NCBI GenBank assembly: GCA_004335835.1
Contig: RWJK01001514.1
Coordinates: 8,630-72,629 of the forward strand
Length of the DNA stretch: 64,000 bases
Direction of reading: 5' to 3'
Origin: Scenedesmus sp. ARA3
Lineage: Eukaryota; Chlorophyta; Chlorophyceae; Sphaeropleales; Scenedesmaceae
Below, piece by piece: positions 48,164-58,388 of the stretch. Numbering within the stretch: the stretch's first letter is position 1; each line of letters starts with the position of its first letter. Position numbers and translations under genes: made by a program. Under the pieces are notes generated by a model, which was not told the origin of the DNA, did no database searches, and worked only from the letters and a program-made list of their open reading frames with translations.

Positions 48164-48923
48164 ACCAGGCTGCTGGCTGGAGCCCTTCTGCACAGCAGCT
48201 GCTGCTGCAGCCGCATCATCATCATCATCATCGCTGTCTACCAGGTATATAACATCAGATGTGGCAGACCTTGCGGCAGGCGGCGCTGCTGTCGGCGCTG
48301 CTGCTGCTGCTGCTGCGGCTGCTGCGTTGTCACCTGCTTTCTGGCGCTTCTGCCGGTGTGACGTGGAATGCGGCTGCGCAGCTGCAGCCACATCCATCAA
48401 GCCATCATCGTCATCACCTGCTGCTGCCGCTGCTGCCATAGCTGCTGCGTTGCGCCGGCGTGAACGTGTTGGCGTCGCACCTGCGGCTGGTGACCCTACT
48501 GCACGCCTGCTGCTGCCTCCGCTGCTGCCGGCTGCAGGGCCTGCTGCATTTGCTGTGAATGCAGCCGCAAGCCGTGCTGCTAAATGGCCCTGCCCCGCTG
48601 CTGCCTGCCCTGCCTGCGCATGCACACGTGCAGACCAGCCAAACCTCCCAAACGGCGCCCCTGCAGCACCAGCAGCAGCTGCTGCTGACGACCCCGCACC
48701 GCCACCACCACCACCAGCAGCAGCATTTGGAGCAGCGGTCGACCCCCAGCCCATGCGTCTGTGGTTTTCCAGTGTGCGGTTGAACGCTGCGCGCGCCTCT
48801 GCGGTGCTGTATCCCCGTGTGGGGTTGCCGCTGCTGAAGTCGATGCGCAGGGGCCCTGACCTGCCTCCTGGGCCTGTGGCTGTCTGCACGACAGTCACCG
48901 GGCAGTCGATCTGCACAAAGTGC

Positions 48924-48957
<34 letters not shown>

Positions 48958-49386
48958 CCATCAGCTGCACTGGAAGCTTCTTCCATAGCTGTACTGCCTG
49001 GCACGATGGAGGGATTAGCCACTGCAAAACCTGCGGTGGCTGAACACAAGCAGACACCGATGACGTAGGCTGGTCAATCCACCACCAGCGCGCATCCATG
49101 TTGATGATGATAACTTTCACCAGCCTACCCGCCTTCACATCAGAATGCCGTACGCAAACGCACCACATCTCTGCCCAGATCTGGAAAACCATAACCAAGA
49201 GGCACCCCAGCGCACCATGTTGATCAGAATCACATTCAGCAGCGACTCCACGCTGAAGTCAGGCTGCCATGAGCCGGGCGTGCCGCTGAGTGTGAGCGCT
49301 TCCAGGCAGATGCTGCCGCCAGCTGTCACGTGGCCCGTGTACATCACACACCTGCAAGCAGCAGCAGCAGCAGCAGCAGCGGCAGC

Positions 49387-49423
<37 letters not shown>

Positions 49424-50994
49424 CAGAGCTGGTCAGGGGCGGCCGCTATGGACACCTGCAGAGCTTCAGCACATGCGACAAGCATACATACCACCACCCT
49501 ATGGACAGCAACGAGAGCTGTGTAGTTAAGTGCAGGGAACTAGCGCACGCATACATGTGCATGCCATGTGTGGTGGCTGTGCGCTGTATTTGCTGCCGCA
49601 GAGCAGCAAGCTGATGTAGGTCCGGGTGTATTGCAGTGTGCGTATACACAATAAGAAGAAATATGAGATATACTTCCACTGATTTGAGACCCAAATCAAG
49701 CGAATATGCACACCCAGTAGGATAAGCTTGAACATGGTCCCACCTGGGTGACACCAGCCGCACGAAGAAAGGCTGGTGCGGGTAATCCTGCGGAAACTCA
49801 ATCTGCATTAAGATGTGGTCCTGGCCATACCTGCAGCAGCAGCATCGGCAAGCCGCCCACTTTAAACGGTTTGAGCGGTTGCAGCGGTTCAGTACGCTTG
49901 CTACAAGTGTGCCGGTGCCTGTCCTTGGAGATGGACAGAGCTGCTGCATGCAGGTGGCGCAAATGGCATGGTGTGGCCGTATGCGGCTTGCAGCTGATGC
50001 CGCCAGTTGTCTTGTGGCTGCCTCACACCGCGTCCCACTGCCACTTCACAGGCATTGCTGCAAGACGAAAGCGCTCCACATGCCTTTTGCACGCATGCAT
50101 GCAGCTGCTTGCTGCCAAACCAGTCAGCCACCTGTTGCAAAAACATGCAACTTGGCATGCTGCTGCCTGTGCAGCCGCTGGATATGTTCTGGGCCGCTGC
50201 TGTGCATTTCACAACTGCTGGATGGTTCTGCCTGCTGCTGTGTGCACGACGCGACTGCCGGACACTCCTGGCCGCTGCTGTCAGCACTTGGCAACTGCTG
50301 AATATAATACACTAGTAATGGAAGCTCACGTGGCAGCCAGGCGCCGCAGGTCCTGGTTCAACTGCCTGCCGCCTGGCAGGTCATCGTCAAAGTTGTGCAG
50401 CTTCAGCTGCCACGTCAGCAGGCTGTCTCCTGCAAACGACAGCTGCTGGATGAAGTCAAACTTCTTGGCCTGTATGTCCGCTGACAGGTGCTTGAACTCC
50501 GCCTGCACGCGCCGCATGCCCTGCAGGACACAGCAGCAGCGCAGCGTACACGCAGCGTGGCTCATGAGGGTGTCCTGCTAGGCTCCTCTGCACAGTAGGC
50601 CTGTTCAACTCTTGTTTATGCAGCGGTGATGCTAAGCATGCAGTATGACCGGCAGCAGGTGCTGGTCGCATTGCTGCGATGCATGGGAAGCAGCGGCATG
50701 CTTGCAGCTGCAGTGGTTGCAGGAAGCACAGCATGCTCAGGTCCTGAGCTGCCTGGTATGCGGTGTAGGTGCTACATCCATGCTGAAAGCTGCATGTTAA
50801 GTTTCAAGCTAAAGCATCTGTGCTTTGCATCTATGCAGACAGGCAGCTGATGCTGTGTGCTGTGCTGTGAGTGCAGTTGGTGCAAGATGCTGCTGTGCCT
50901 GGCAGCAGGTTGCACCGCCCCAGAAACTGCACAGGAGCAAGGAGCTGCTGCTTAGTTCACGAACCTTCAAGTTCTTCCAGGCAGGAGTAGCCAT
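43356..50994 (-). CDS. UBC-PARP fusion: E2-like ubiquitin-conjugating domain plus ADP-ribosyltransferase (intact copy)
   Basis: Twelve exons keep frame: 50994-50965, 50520-50330, 49830-49744, 49351-49216, 48910-47482, 47071-46923, 46631-46386, 45484-45392, 45157-45067, 44824-44786, 44397-44314 and 44023-43356, giving 1080 residues. The N-terminal UBC fold resembles UBE2Q: MATPAWKNLK, FPQDYPHQPFFVRLVSPR, GHVTAGGSICLEALTLSG with catalytic-position Cys118, then SVESLLNVILINM. A ~450-residue linker rich in Ala, Gln and Asp/Ser follows. Then VQLQLEYPGNWDYSQPI and a PARP catalytic domain: RIERVQNAKLWRRYCLKREE, NERLLFHGTSP (His826), AAYGNGLYFADHSATA (Tyr851 and Tyr856), KMVVARVALGQ and AYPEYVITL (Glu1073). 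The His and Glu positions match active PARPs such as tankyrase, so polymer or mono-ADP-ribosyl transfer is plausible. Coupled ubiquitin and ADP-ribose chemistry is inference. Truncated copies of exon 7 fill intron 7. Confidence 0.88.
45800..46500 (-). repeat. Three tandem copies of UBC-PARP exon 7 3' half and donor
   Basis: The sequence encoding MDVGGCAKLWRDQHAPPP and ending QxxQERxRQ plus GTGAGG has exon/intron boundaries at 46386 (real), 46139 and 45882 (minus-strand sense), periods 247 and 257 bp. The two echoes keep long open frames but lack an obvious in-phase acceptor. They form most of intron 7, which the first paralogue does not have. A small duplication of the exon 8 acceptor region also occurs (45480-45512 and 45597-45630). 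Confidence 0.9.
49357..49428. repeat. CAG tract before UBC-PARP exon 4 acceptor
   Basis: About 23 units, with two CGG interruptions. It reads CTG in the sense of the minus-strand gene and ends at the acceptor of exon 4 (exon start 49351). Confidence 0.9.
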
Positions 50995-52097
50995 CTGCTG
51001 CTAGGATGTTGTGGCGAAGGTCGCAGATTGATGAGTCTCTCCCACTTACTGCTAGGGCCCCTATGATCGTTTCATAACGATCAAATCATGACGTAACATA
51101 CTCATTGCGGTCATCACCCGCAAGCTCTTCCGCAAAAAAGGTTGAGCATAGGCAACCAGAAGTGCCCTGCGTGCTGTGTGAAGTGGGGCTGCAGTCATTT
51201 TCACAGCCAAAGCAGACAGAAATATGGAAGCACCTCAACACGATGACCGTGATGCGTCTTTTTGTTGCATCTACTGCCATGGGTCTCAGGGAGAGGTGAC
51301 ACCACCACTGCACGCCACTGAACCCTATCGCTGCAAGCAGCAGCAGTGGTAGCACTGTCACTGTTGCCATTGTGGCCAGCAACGGTCGCCACTGTGGGCA
51401 GCAACAGCAAGCCGGGTAGACCACAACTCTGCTTTATAAGCTGTATTACACCAGCTCACAGCAGCAACGACCTGACTGACGCATTTAAATGGGTCCCCAC
51501 CAGCCTCATGGCAATTTTTAAGCATGAAGTGACGCAACCAATGCACCATAGCGCATGACAGGCTGACTCACTGTCTTACAGACAGGTAATTAAGTTGCCT
51601 CACAGGTGGTGCTGTACAGGCGCCACTGTGATGACCACAAAGGCGCCATACGAAGAACAGGCGTGTGACTCTATGCAGCACTAGTGCGTGCACTGGTGCA
51701 AGCCATCGGGCTGAAGCTACAACACCAGCCTGGTGAGGACAAGTGCAGGTGCTCTGCCACAACCAGGCTTTCCCAGTCACTTTCAGCACCAACCCAGCTA
51801 CACTTTGCGGCTGCATCATTGCACAGCACCAGGGAAACAACAACATTGGTACAGACAGAGGATGTACAGAGGTGCCAGCTGACAGCTGACACGCAGCTGG
51901 GCACAGGTGACATAGTATACACGGCTGAGCAACTCTGCTGAAACAAAACACTCAACAAACTTCAGCTGACGGTGCAGTTGCAGTACAGCTAGCAGGTGCA
52001 ACTGCCTGCTGCCAGTACAGCATGCACCCCACACTCCCAGCCTCTCCATTGTCCCACTCCTCACTTGACATCACCACGCCATGCTGAGACAGCATGC
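50995..52097. other. Intergenic, no gene seen
   Basis: This is the 5' flank of the intact UBC-PARP gene and the 3' flank of the PHYHD1-like gene (both minus strand). Open frames up to 127 residues show no similarity. A short inverted motif GATCGTTTC/ATAACGATC lies near 51065-51085. Confidence 0.5.
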
Positions 52098-53949
52098 TCA
52101 CCTACTAGCCGCACTGCTGCTGCTGCTGCTGCTGCTTGCCGCATCATAGATAGGCGTCCACGGCATCTCAGGCCGCCTGTGTGCCCAATTGTCCTCCGCC
52201 CAAACACACGGCGCCGCACTCTCCACCACATGCAGCGCCCACGAGTGCCGCGACACCGGCGACGTGTTCTCCGCCGAGTAGTGCACATTCTCGCCATGCA
52301 GCAGCACCAGCGTGCCTGCGTTGCACTCAATCGGCTCAAAGTCGGGCATCAAACTGCTCCAGTCTGGCGCTGGCCCGTCAAACCCTACGCCGCCCTGCGG
52401 CAGCCGCGTGAACCTGCGGGATAAGCCCTGCTTGTGGATGCCCTTCAAGCCCCACAGGCAGCCATTGGAGCGGTTGGCGTCTTCTAGGGCCAGCCAGAGG
52501 CCCACGCAGCTCATGGGGTCAGTGTATAGGAAACTGCTGTCCTGGTGCGGGCTCTGCAAGTGTTACAGCAGGCACCGTTGCGCACGGTGCAGCACGAACA
52601 ATGCAGCAGGAGCGGGTCAAAACACTGTTGCGCACGGCGCAGCACCAACAACAAACACCATTCACCAGCTGTCGAGCAAAACACGCAGCTGCTGTTGCAA
52701 CACGCTGGTGAGTGCGTCGCTGTAGAGGCCAGAGTAACACCACCAGTGCGCACCTGCCGTCTGCTGCTCTGCTGGCCAGTGCTGCCACACCATCCATGAT
52801 GCTGACACTGTGACTGTCACAAGGCCTATCACAGCAGCTTGATCTCGCGCTCCACATTGCTAGCACATGGCCAGCACACCATATATATCCGCCAGCTGCC
52901 TCGTCGGCCGGCTGCGTCGCTACTTTATCTCTCTCAGCTGGCAGCCTGCTGCAAAACACCTACAACCGTCTGCTGTCCCTGCCACATGCTCAACAGCCCA
53001 CAACACCCCCAGCGCAGCCTGCTGCTTATTGCACCCAACGACACACTCAAACATGCTCAACAAGCCACAACGGGAGCACTCACCACTTCGCCGCCGATGC
53101 TGGGCTGCTTGAAGATGTACATGCTCTGCACAGGCAGCGGCCGCTGGAAGCCCAAGCTGCGCAGCACCGCAGACACCGGCTGGCTGCGCGTAAAGGCGCT
53201 GAACACGGGGTCCATGTCATGCATGGCATGGCCTATCTTGTTGACAGCAAGCGCTTTGGGCGTCTGCAGCTGCCCCTGCTGGTTGAAGGCTTTTTCTTCG
53301 AAGAAGAAGTTTATTTCGCTGGCAGAGTCCAGGAAGTACGCGTCCTGCAAGCAGGAAGCCGCAGCGCAGCAGTACGAGAAGCGCTTGCAGGAGGGTGTTT
53401 GCGTTGTGCAGCATGAATGCTCTGCATGGCAAGCTGCACTGCTGAGTTGCGCAGGCACCAGCAGAACAGTACTTGTTGACTGCTTGCAAGACACAAACAT
53501 GCTTCACGCAGGTAGTTGGAAAGTGTGGCGCAGCAGCAGTGGCACGGAAGAGGTACATGCACAGCAGGAACAGCAGGAATGTAGGTACACCCCTCTCGTT
53601 GCTTGCAACTCGCCACTGTAGTGCGCATACAGCTGCTCACCTTGGCATGTGACTGCTCCTCCTTTGTTGTGAACACTGAGAACCTGCGAGCCTCAATGTC
53701 TGGATCCCACTGCTCAACCAGCTCATTTGCTCTCTGCATCATTGCTGCTACTTGCTGCTTGCTGGCAAAGCCTGGAAGAGCCAGGAACCCATCTTCACGG
53801 AACTTCTCCACCAGCTCCGGCGAAAGGCCGTTCGCATACGTGCTGGCTTCTGCTGCTGCTGTTGCTCTGAAAGCAACTGCTGTGCGTGAGCCCTTCCGCA
53901 CGATCTGTGGCTGGACTGCCCGCTCGCTGAGAGCACCAAGCGTCCTCAT
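52098..53949 (-). CDS. Phytanoyl-CoA dioxygenase family protein (PHYHD1-like)
   Basis: Fe(II)/2-oxoglutarate-dependent oxygenase. Three exons keep frame: 53949-53641, 53344-53084 and 52553-52098, giving 341 residues. The N-terminus (MRTLGALSERAVQPQIVRKG to about residue 35) is Arg-rich with little acid and could target a plastid or mitochondrion. NGLSPELVEKFREDGFLALP is the typical family start. The iron ligands fit SPHQDSSFLYTDP (His193, Asp195) and HGENVHYSAENTSPVSRHSW (His281), with Arg292 at the 2-oxoglutarate position. The end, VWAEDNWAHRRPEMPWTPIY, resembles the human PHYHD1 tail; a short poly-Ser follows. PHYHD1 acts in vitro on 2-oxoglutarate but its natural substrate is not settled, so none is given here. 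The ATG at 53949 is the first of the open frame. Confidence 0.9.
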
Positions 53950-54053
53950 GATGTACAGCGCTTACAATTGGCTGGGTGGCTGGCTGTTGGCAGACAACAC
54001 GCAGGAAACGAACCACGCACAGTATGGGAGGGGGGACGCAGACCAAGGCGCTG

Positions 54054-54323
54054 TCAAAGCGCAACCAACATCTTCAAGTGAGCTTCAGCAAAAGTCTTGT
54101 AAACCTCCCGCACATGCTTGGTGTTATCCTTCCAGGGTCCAGGTTCGCCACGTGTCAGGTCACCCACTGGGCCTTCTAGCCTGCAGGGCACCAGAGGTGG
54201 TGTGCCTGCACTAACTATGCGCAGCAGAGTGCCCAGATTCCATGCAGCGCAGAACTTGCTTGCAGCTAGGAAGTACCTGCACAAGTGCAGCCTTGTTGAT
54301 GCACAGCACGCCAAGGTGCACAC
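54054..54323 (-). CDS. Possible small gene or 3'-terminal exon, unknown
   Basis: An open frame on the minus strand ends with GPVGDLTRGEPGPWKDNTKHV, then REVYKTFAEAHLKMLVAL and a stop at 54054. The composition (mixed charged and aromatic residues, no low complexity) is more protein-like than most unassigned frames here. Possible acceptors (TGCAG) lie within it, so only the last ~40 residues may be coding. I do not recognise a family. It sits between the divergent PHYHD1-like gene and IFT43 and could instead be chance; the opposite strand is also open. Confidence 0.3.
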   Translation of the reverse strand: MCTLACCASTRLHLCRYFLAASKFCAAWNLGTLLRIVSAGTPPLVPCRLEGPVGDLTRGEPGPWKDNTKHVREVYKTFAEAHLKMLVAL

Positions 54324-54794
54324 ATATCACAAGCACAAGCAGCCCAAGGTGCTGCGCGCCGTGTGATGTCAGCTGTATATATTGGCTGTTGGTCTAAGGC
54401 GCATAAAAATCTATGCTTAAGGGTTAGACTGCAGCAACACCAGTCCGCTCACTGGATTGATGGCTGACGCCTGTCAGTGTGTGGGGATCCAATCAGCCCC
54501 ACGGCATGTTTGCATCGTTGCTAGCAGACAAACGAGACGAGATTAGATCAAGCAGCAATCAAAGAAGAGTTTGTTTCACAGATCGCAAGTGCCAGCGGTT
54601 GCACCGCAGAGTGCCAGGCACTGCAGGTCAAGGGGTCAAAGCCCTAGTCAGCTGAACGCACCACGAGTATGCCTGAACCCGGAGGTTATGACGATCCCGT
54701 TACACGCGTCTTTTAAGTTTTCCTTTGCTTTTTCTTGCCATCATCAGTCGCTGTAAGACTCAGACTCGTCCGGGGCCAAGCAGCTGAGAAAAGG

Positions 54795-54803
54795 TTTATA
54801 AAG
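54795..54803 (+). promoter_or_regulatory. TATA-like box of IFT43
   Basis: TTTATAAAG lies 49 bp upstream of the IFT43 ATG (54852). Position and sequence fit a TATA box with a short leader; transcription start is not known. Confidence 0.45.
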
Positions 54804-54851
54804 CGACAGCCACGGACACATCTGCGTTCGTTCCACAGCGTAAACTAAAGT

Positions 54852-56987
54852 ATGGATCCAATTCCACCTAGTGAAGAAGGCTTCTCGCCTATGCGGGTGG
54901 GTGCACCAGTTCAGCTGACCTTGGCACAGCAGATGAGGTGCTTGGCAGTTTTGTCCCTATCTTGCATGGAACGTCCCAACGTCTTACCAGTCCTTTCACT
55001 TTTGCTCCATGCTTTCTACATTGTTGCACTTGCACAGGCTGCGAGGGCTGGCCGGCGGGCAGGCAGGCATGTGGCAATCACAGAGCCAGCAGGCAGCAGC
55101 GCCCAGCGGGACGTGAGTTGCAATCACCACTGACTGCTGCGACGCTGTCCTGCAGGGCGTGTACAGCCACAACCTATTTTAGTTGCCTGCTGTTGGCGTG
55201 GGCGATACATCACATTTATACAAAGCGGCCCTGGCTGCAGCATATGAGTCATGAAAAGGCAGCCCTAATGTATTGCATGTCGCTCAACAAAAGCGTGCAT
55301 ACCCACTGCAGCAGGCACCTGCTTACGCTAGCTGCCATCTCAACTGCTTGACCATACAGGAGCCTACCAGCGAAGCAAGCAGCCAGCAGCAGTTGCAGCC
55401 GCACTTGCAGAAGCAGCTCTCAGGCCAGCAAGATCGACAGCAGCAACACCAGCAACAGCAGGACTATTCACAGCAGGAGCGGCAGCGGCAGCCACAGCCG
55501 CCCCCACAGCAGCAGCAGCAGCAGCAGCAGCAAGGCCCGCCAGCCAAGCGTGTGGGCTTTGACCTGCAAGCAGGCGCACCAGGGACAGATGAGGATGAAG
55601 CCGGCGGCTCAAGGCAGCGGTTTGCGGGCGTATCTCGCAGGAAACAGGAGCAGCTTCAGCGGCAGGAGATGTAAGTGGCATGCCTAGCGGTGCAACGGTT
55701 TCGTGACAGCTTGCTTGAAGTATGCCAGCTATCGCTTGTGTTTCAGCAAGTTGTTCGGCTGCTGGGTGTGCAACGTAGTAGTACTGCTTGCATGGCAAGG
55801 TTGCACGCTGTGCTGCTGCTGCTGCTGCTGCTGCTGCCGCTGCTGCTATTCTTATTGTTCTGTGGCGCTGTCATGTTGTTGCATTGCTGCAGAGTGGAGG
55901 CCAAGCAGCGCAGCAAGTACGATGAAAGAGCAGTAGAAGGGGTGAGCACAAGCCTTGCATATGCACGTTGCAGCACAGCTAGCCTCATGTGCAAGCTGAT
56001 TGAGCAACCATGGTGCAGCAATAGAGCGTAAAACTCCCATGCCAGAGCCTGCACAGCCAGACACTGTACACAGACTTCACTTGCAGAAGCGCTTGTCGTG
56101 ACCAGCCGCTTTCGTGAAAAAAGAAAAAAGAAAAAAGTTACTGCTTTTCACAGTGCTGCTCAGCTGCTGCTGCTGCTGCTGCTGTGCAGGTGGTTGACAT
56201 CCCTGAGCTAGAGGAGGAGGGCAAGGAGGACATCACCCGCATGGTGAGCCAGCAGGCACGGCACTGCAGTGCAGCCGCAGGTGTAGCAGCGTCTACTCGG
56301 CACACCAGCGCTGCCCTCACCGTAGTTGTGCTGACCAACAGTTTGTGCATGGAGCAGCCAACATGCAATGCTATGCAGTTGCTAGACAGCAACACGAAGG
56401 GGTTGCACAAGCTGCAAACAGGCACACCAGATGCACCACACTACAGCTGCATTATTGCCAACATTCCAGCACAATTGTTACAGGTTGCAACAATTGGTTA
56501 CGCAGTCACGGTGCTGCGCATATTGCCATGGCTGCTGCATCGTTTGCAGGTGGCGCAGGCGCCGCGTGCTGCTGCGCCGTGCGTGCTTGCAACAGCTTGC
56601 CGTGACAGTCCCGCTGCCTGTGCTGCGCTGTTCGCTTTCCTGCAGGTGGCGCAGGCGCCGCGTGCCGCTGCGCCGCGCGTGCAGGCCATGGCTGAGCTGG
56701 ACCAGGGCTGGCTGCCCAGCAAGGCTGAGGCAGACGACATCGACCTGTCGCTGCTCACGGCATGCCTGCTGCCCTCGGAGCAGGTGCGGAACTGGTATGG
56801 CGCCCCTATTGCCTGCCTGGGGCCCTACTCAGGCTCAGCGCAATTAGACAGCGGCAGGCTATCCAGAGTGAGAGCTTAAAGTGATCACAGGTATGCTATC
56901 GCGAGTTCAGGGATGACCAGCAGCCGCTTTGTGGAAGCGTGCTGCAGCAAGGTGGCGAGCTGCTTACTGTCTCCCGGCATCGCCTGC

Positions 56988-57021
<34 letters not shown>

Positions 57022-57154
57022 GCTGCTGCAGGTGGTGGAGCCGCCTGAGGTGTGGGACTACGACCTGCTGTTCTCGCAGCTCAAGGCGGAGCTGCAAAAG
57101 GAGGGCGCAGCGGGGGAGGCCAGCAGGGACGCCGAGGAGCTGAGGCAGATCTGA
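54852..57154 (+). CDS. IFT43: Intraflagellar transport protein 43 (IFT-A complex)
   Basis: Small IFT-A subunit for retrograde transport in cilia/flagella. Six exons keep frame: 54852-54896, 55360-55670, 55893-55941, 56190-56243, 56646-56783 and 57032-57154, giving 239 residues. The N-terminal half is a disordered Gln-rich stretch partly encoded by CAG runs. The conserved C-terminal half reads VVDIPELEEEGKEDITRMV, QAPRAAAPRVQAMAELD, DDIDLSLLTACLLPSEQ and VWDYDLLFSQLKAEL. This matches the human IFT43 order of an acidic EEDIT box, AAPPS-QVNRV-TYRDLD, IDLKLLT and WDWDHLFTEV. The exon 5 acceptor is echoed 96 bp upstream (56550), and the gene end with its stop is echoed in the 3' flank (57253-57305). 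A gene for flagellar transport implies the alga makes, or recently made, flagellated cells. Confidence 0.88.
56540..56692 (+). repeat. Upstream echo of IFT43 exon 5 acceptor
   Basis: The acceptor plus GTGGCGCAGGCGCCGCGTGC-type exon start occurs at 56550 and at the real exon start 56646, period 96 bp. The echo diverges after ~45 bases. Confidence 0.92.
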
Positions 57155-57305
57155 GTTTGTTATAAGTTTGAGGATTGAACCGACTGGCTAACCACTGCTC
57201 GCAACACAGTTCAGATCACTTCCTTGCGTTTGAGAGTACCTCTACAACATGAGCGGGGGAGGCCAGCAGGGATGCCGAGCAGCTGAGGCAGATCTGAGTT
57301 CGTTG
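57107..57305 (+). repeat. Duplicate of the IFT43 gene end including stop
   Basis: About 52 bp encoding the last residues, the TGA stop and a few flanking bases recurs at 57253-57305, period ~146 bp, with four changes. It is non-coding in its second position. Confidence 0.92.
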
Positions 57306-57818
57306 AGACGTGCAACCAATGGAGCCTGGCGCCAGAGCTTGCGCTGGCTGACGCAACGTGTGGTGGCAGAGGCTTGAAAAGCTGGAGGCTGCTGTATATT
57401 GTGCTTGCAGACATACAGTCATTGAGCCTTGGCTTGGAGTGCACCTGGTAGCACAGTGGTGCTGGCCTGTGCAGTTGCGAGTGTGCTGCACAGTACATTA
57501 CTGTGTTATGAAGGCCCCTTGGGGGCCAGGCAACATTTTGGGCTACATCAACTGTGCATTTGGTGCACTAGTGTAGCTTTGCCGCGGGCGGGATGGCAAG
57601 GGTGCTGTTGAGAGATGAAGTTACATGTGGGTCCTGGCACCATCTTAGACGGTATATGTATGAGCCACAACACGCTATGACTGAATTGAATGGCAGTCAT
57701 TCCGTGTATACCATGCCCGGGCCCCTGGCTGGTGCAACATCACAAGCCTGCCCGCACTGCAGAGTTATAACTGCCTACTGCAAGAATACTACTAGACACT
57801 ACGTAGTGTGAAGTTCAT
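57155..57818. other. Convergent intergenic region
   Basis: It lies between the ends of IFT43 (+) and the aldo/keto reductase (-). It contains the duplicated IFT43 end and a minus-sense TGTAA (TTACA at 57621-57625), ~195 bp after the reductase stop. No gene was recognised. Confidence 0.5.
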
Positions 57819-58351
57819 TCAGACTTCATGGGATCTGATCGGGTCCCAGCCAGTGACCAGGTCCTGCTCCAGGCCATCCAGTGCCGCCATGTCATTGCCG
57901 GTCAACTGCCAGTCAAACACGTCAGCGTTGACCGCCTGGCGCTGCGCGTTGACCGACTTGGGCAGCGGCACGAAGCCGTGCTGTAGGCTCCAGCGGATCA
58001 GCACCTGACCAGGGCGGGTAGGGCAGGATTGAAAGGGAGACACAAATAAGGCACTGCGTCGACTGTACTGCCCACGCTGTACTGGAGTTTGTACGCTGCA
58101 GACGTGCTGCTGTGTGCGTGGCGCCAATATGTACTCGCTACCTCAGCACAGCAGCGACACTTGCAGACACGGCATGTTGGGAGTCCTAGCAAAGGTTGAT
58201 TGGTGCGCTGGCGGCAGAGAATGCTGCACACTGCCCGATGCATGCACACCTGCGCAGGTGTCTTATTGCGGCGCTGTGCAATGGCAGCCACTGTGGGGTC
58301 ATTGAGCTTGGAGGCCTTGGCTAGTGGGCTGTAAGCCTGCAGGAGGGCAGC

Positions 58352-58388
<37 letters not shown>

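Noticed and set aside
48051..49043. 330-residue plus-strand Ala/Cys-rich open frame
   Set aside because: It lies antisense to exon 5 of the intact UBC-PARP gene, whose frame fits all splice phases; GC-rich low-complexity coding DNA often leaves the other strand open.
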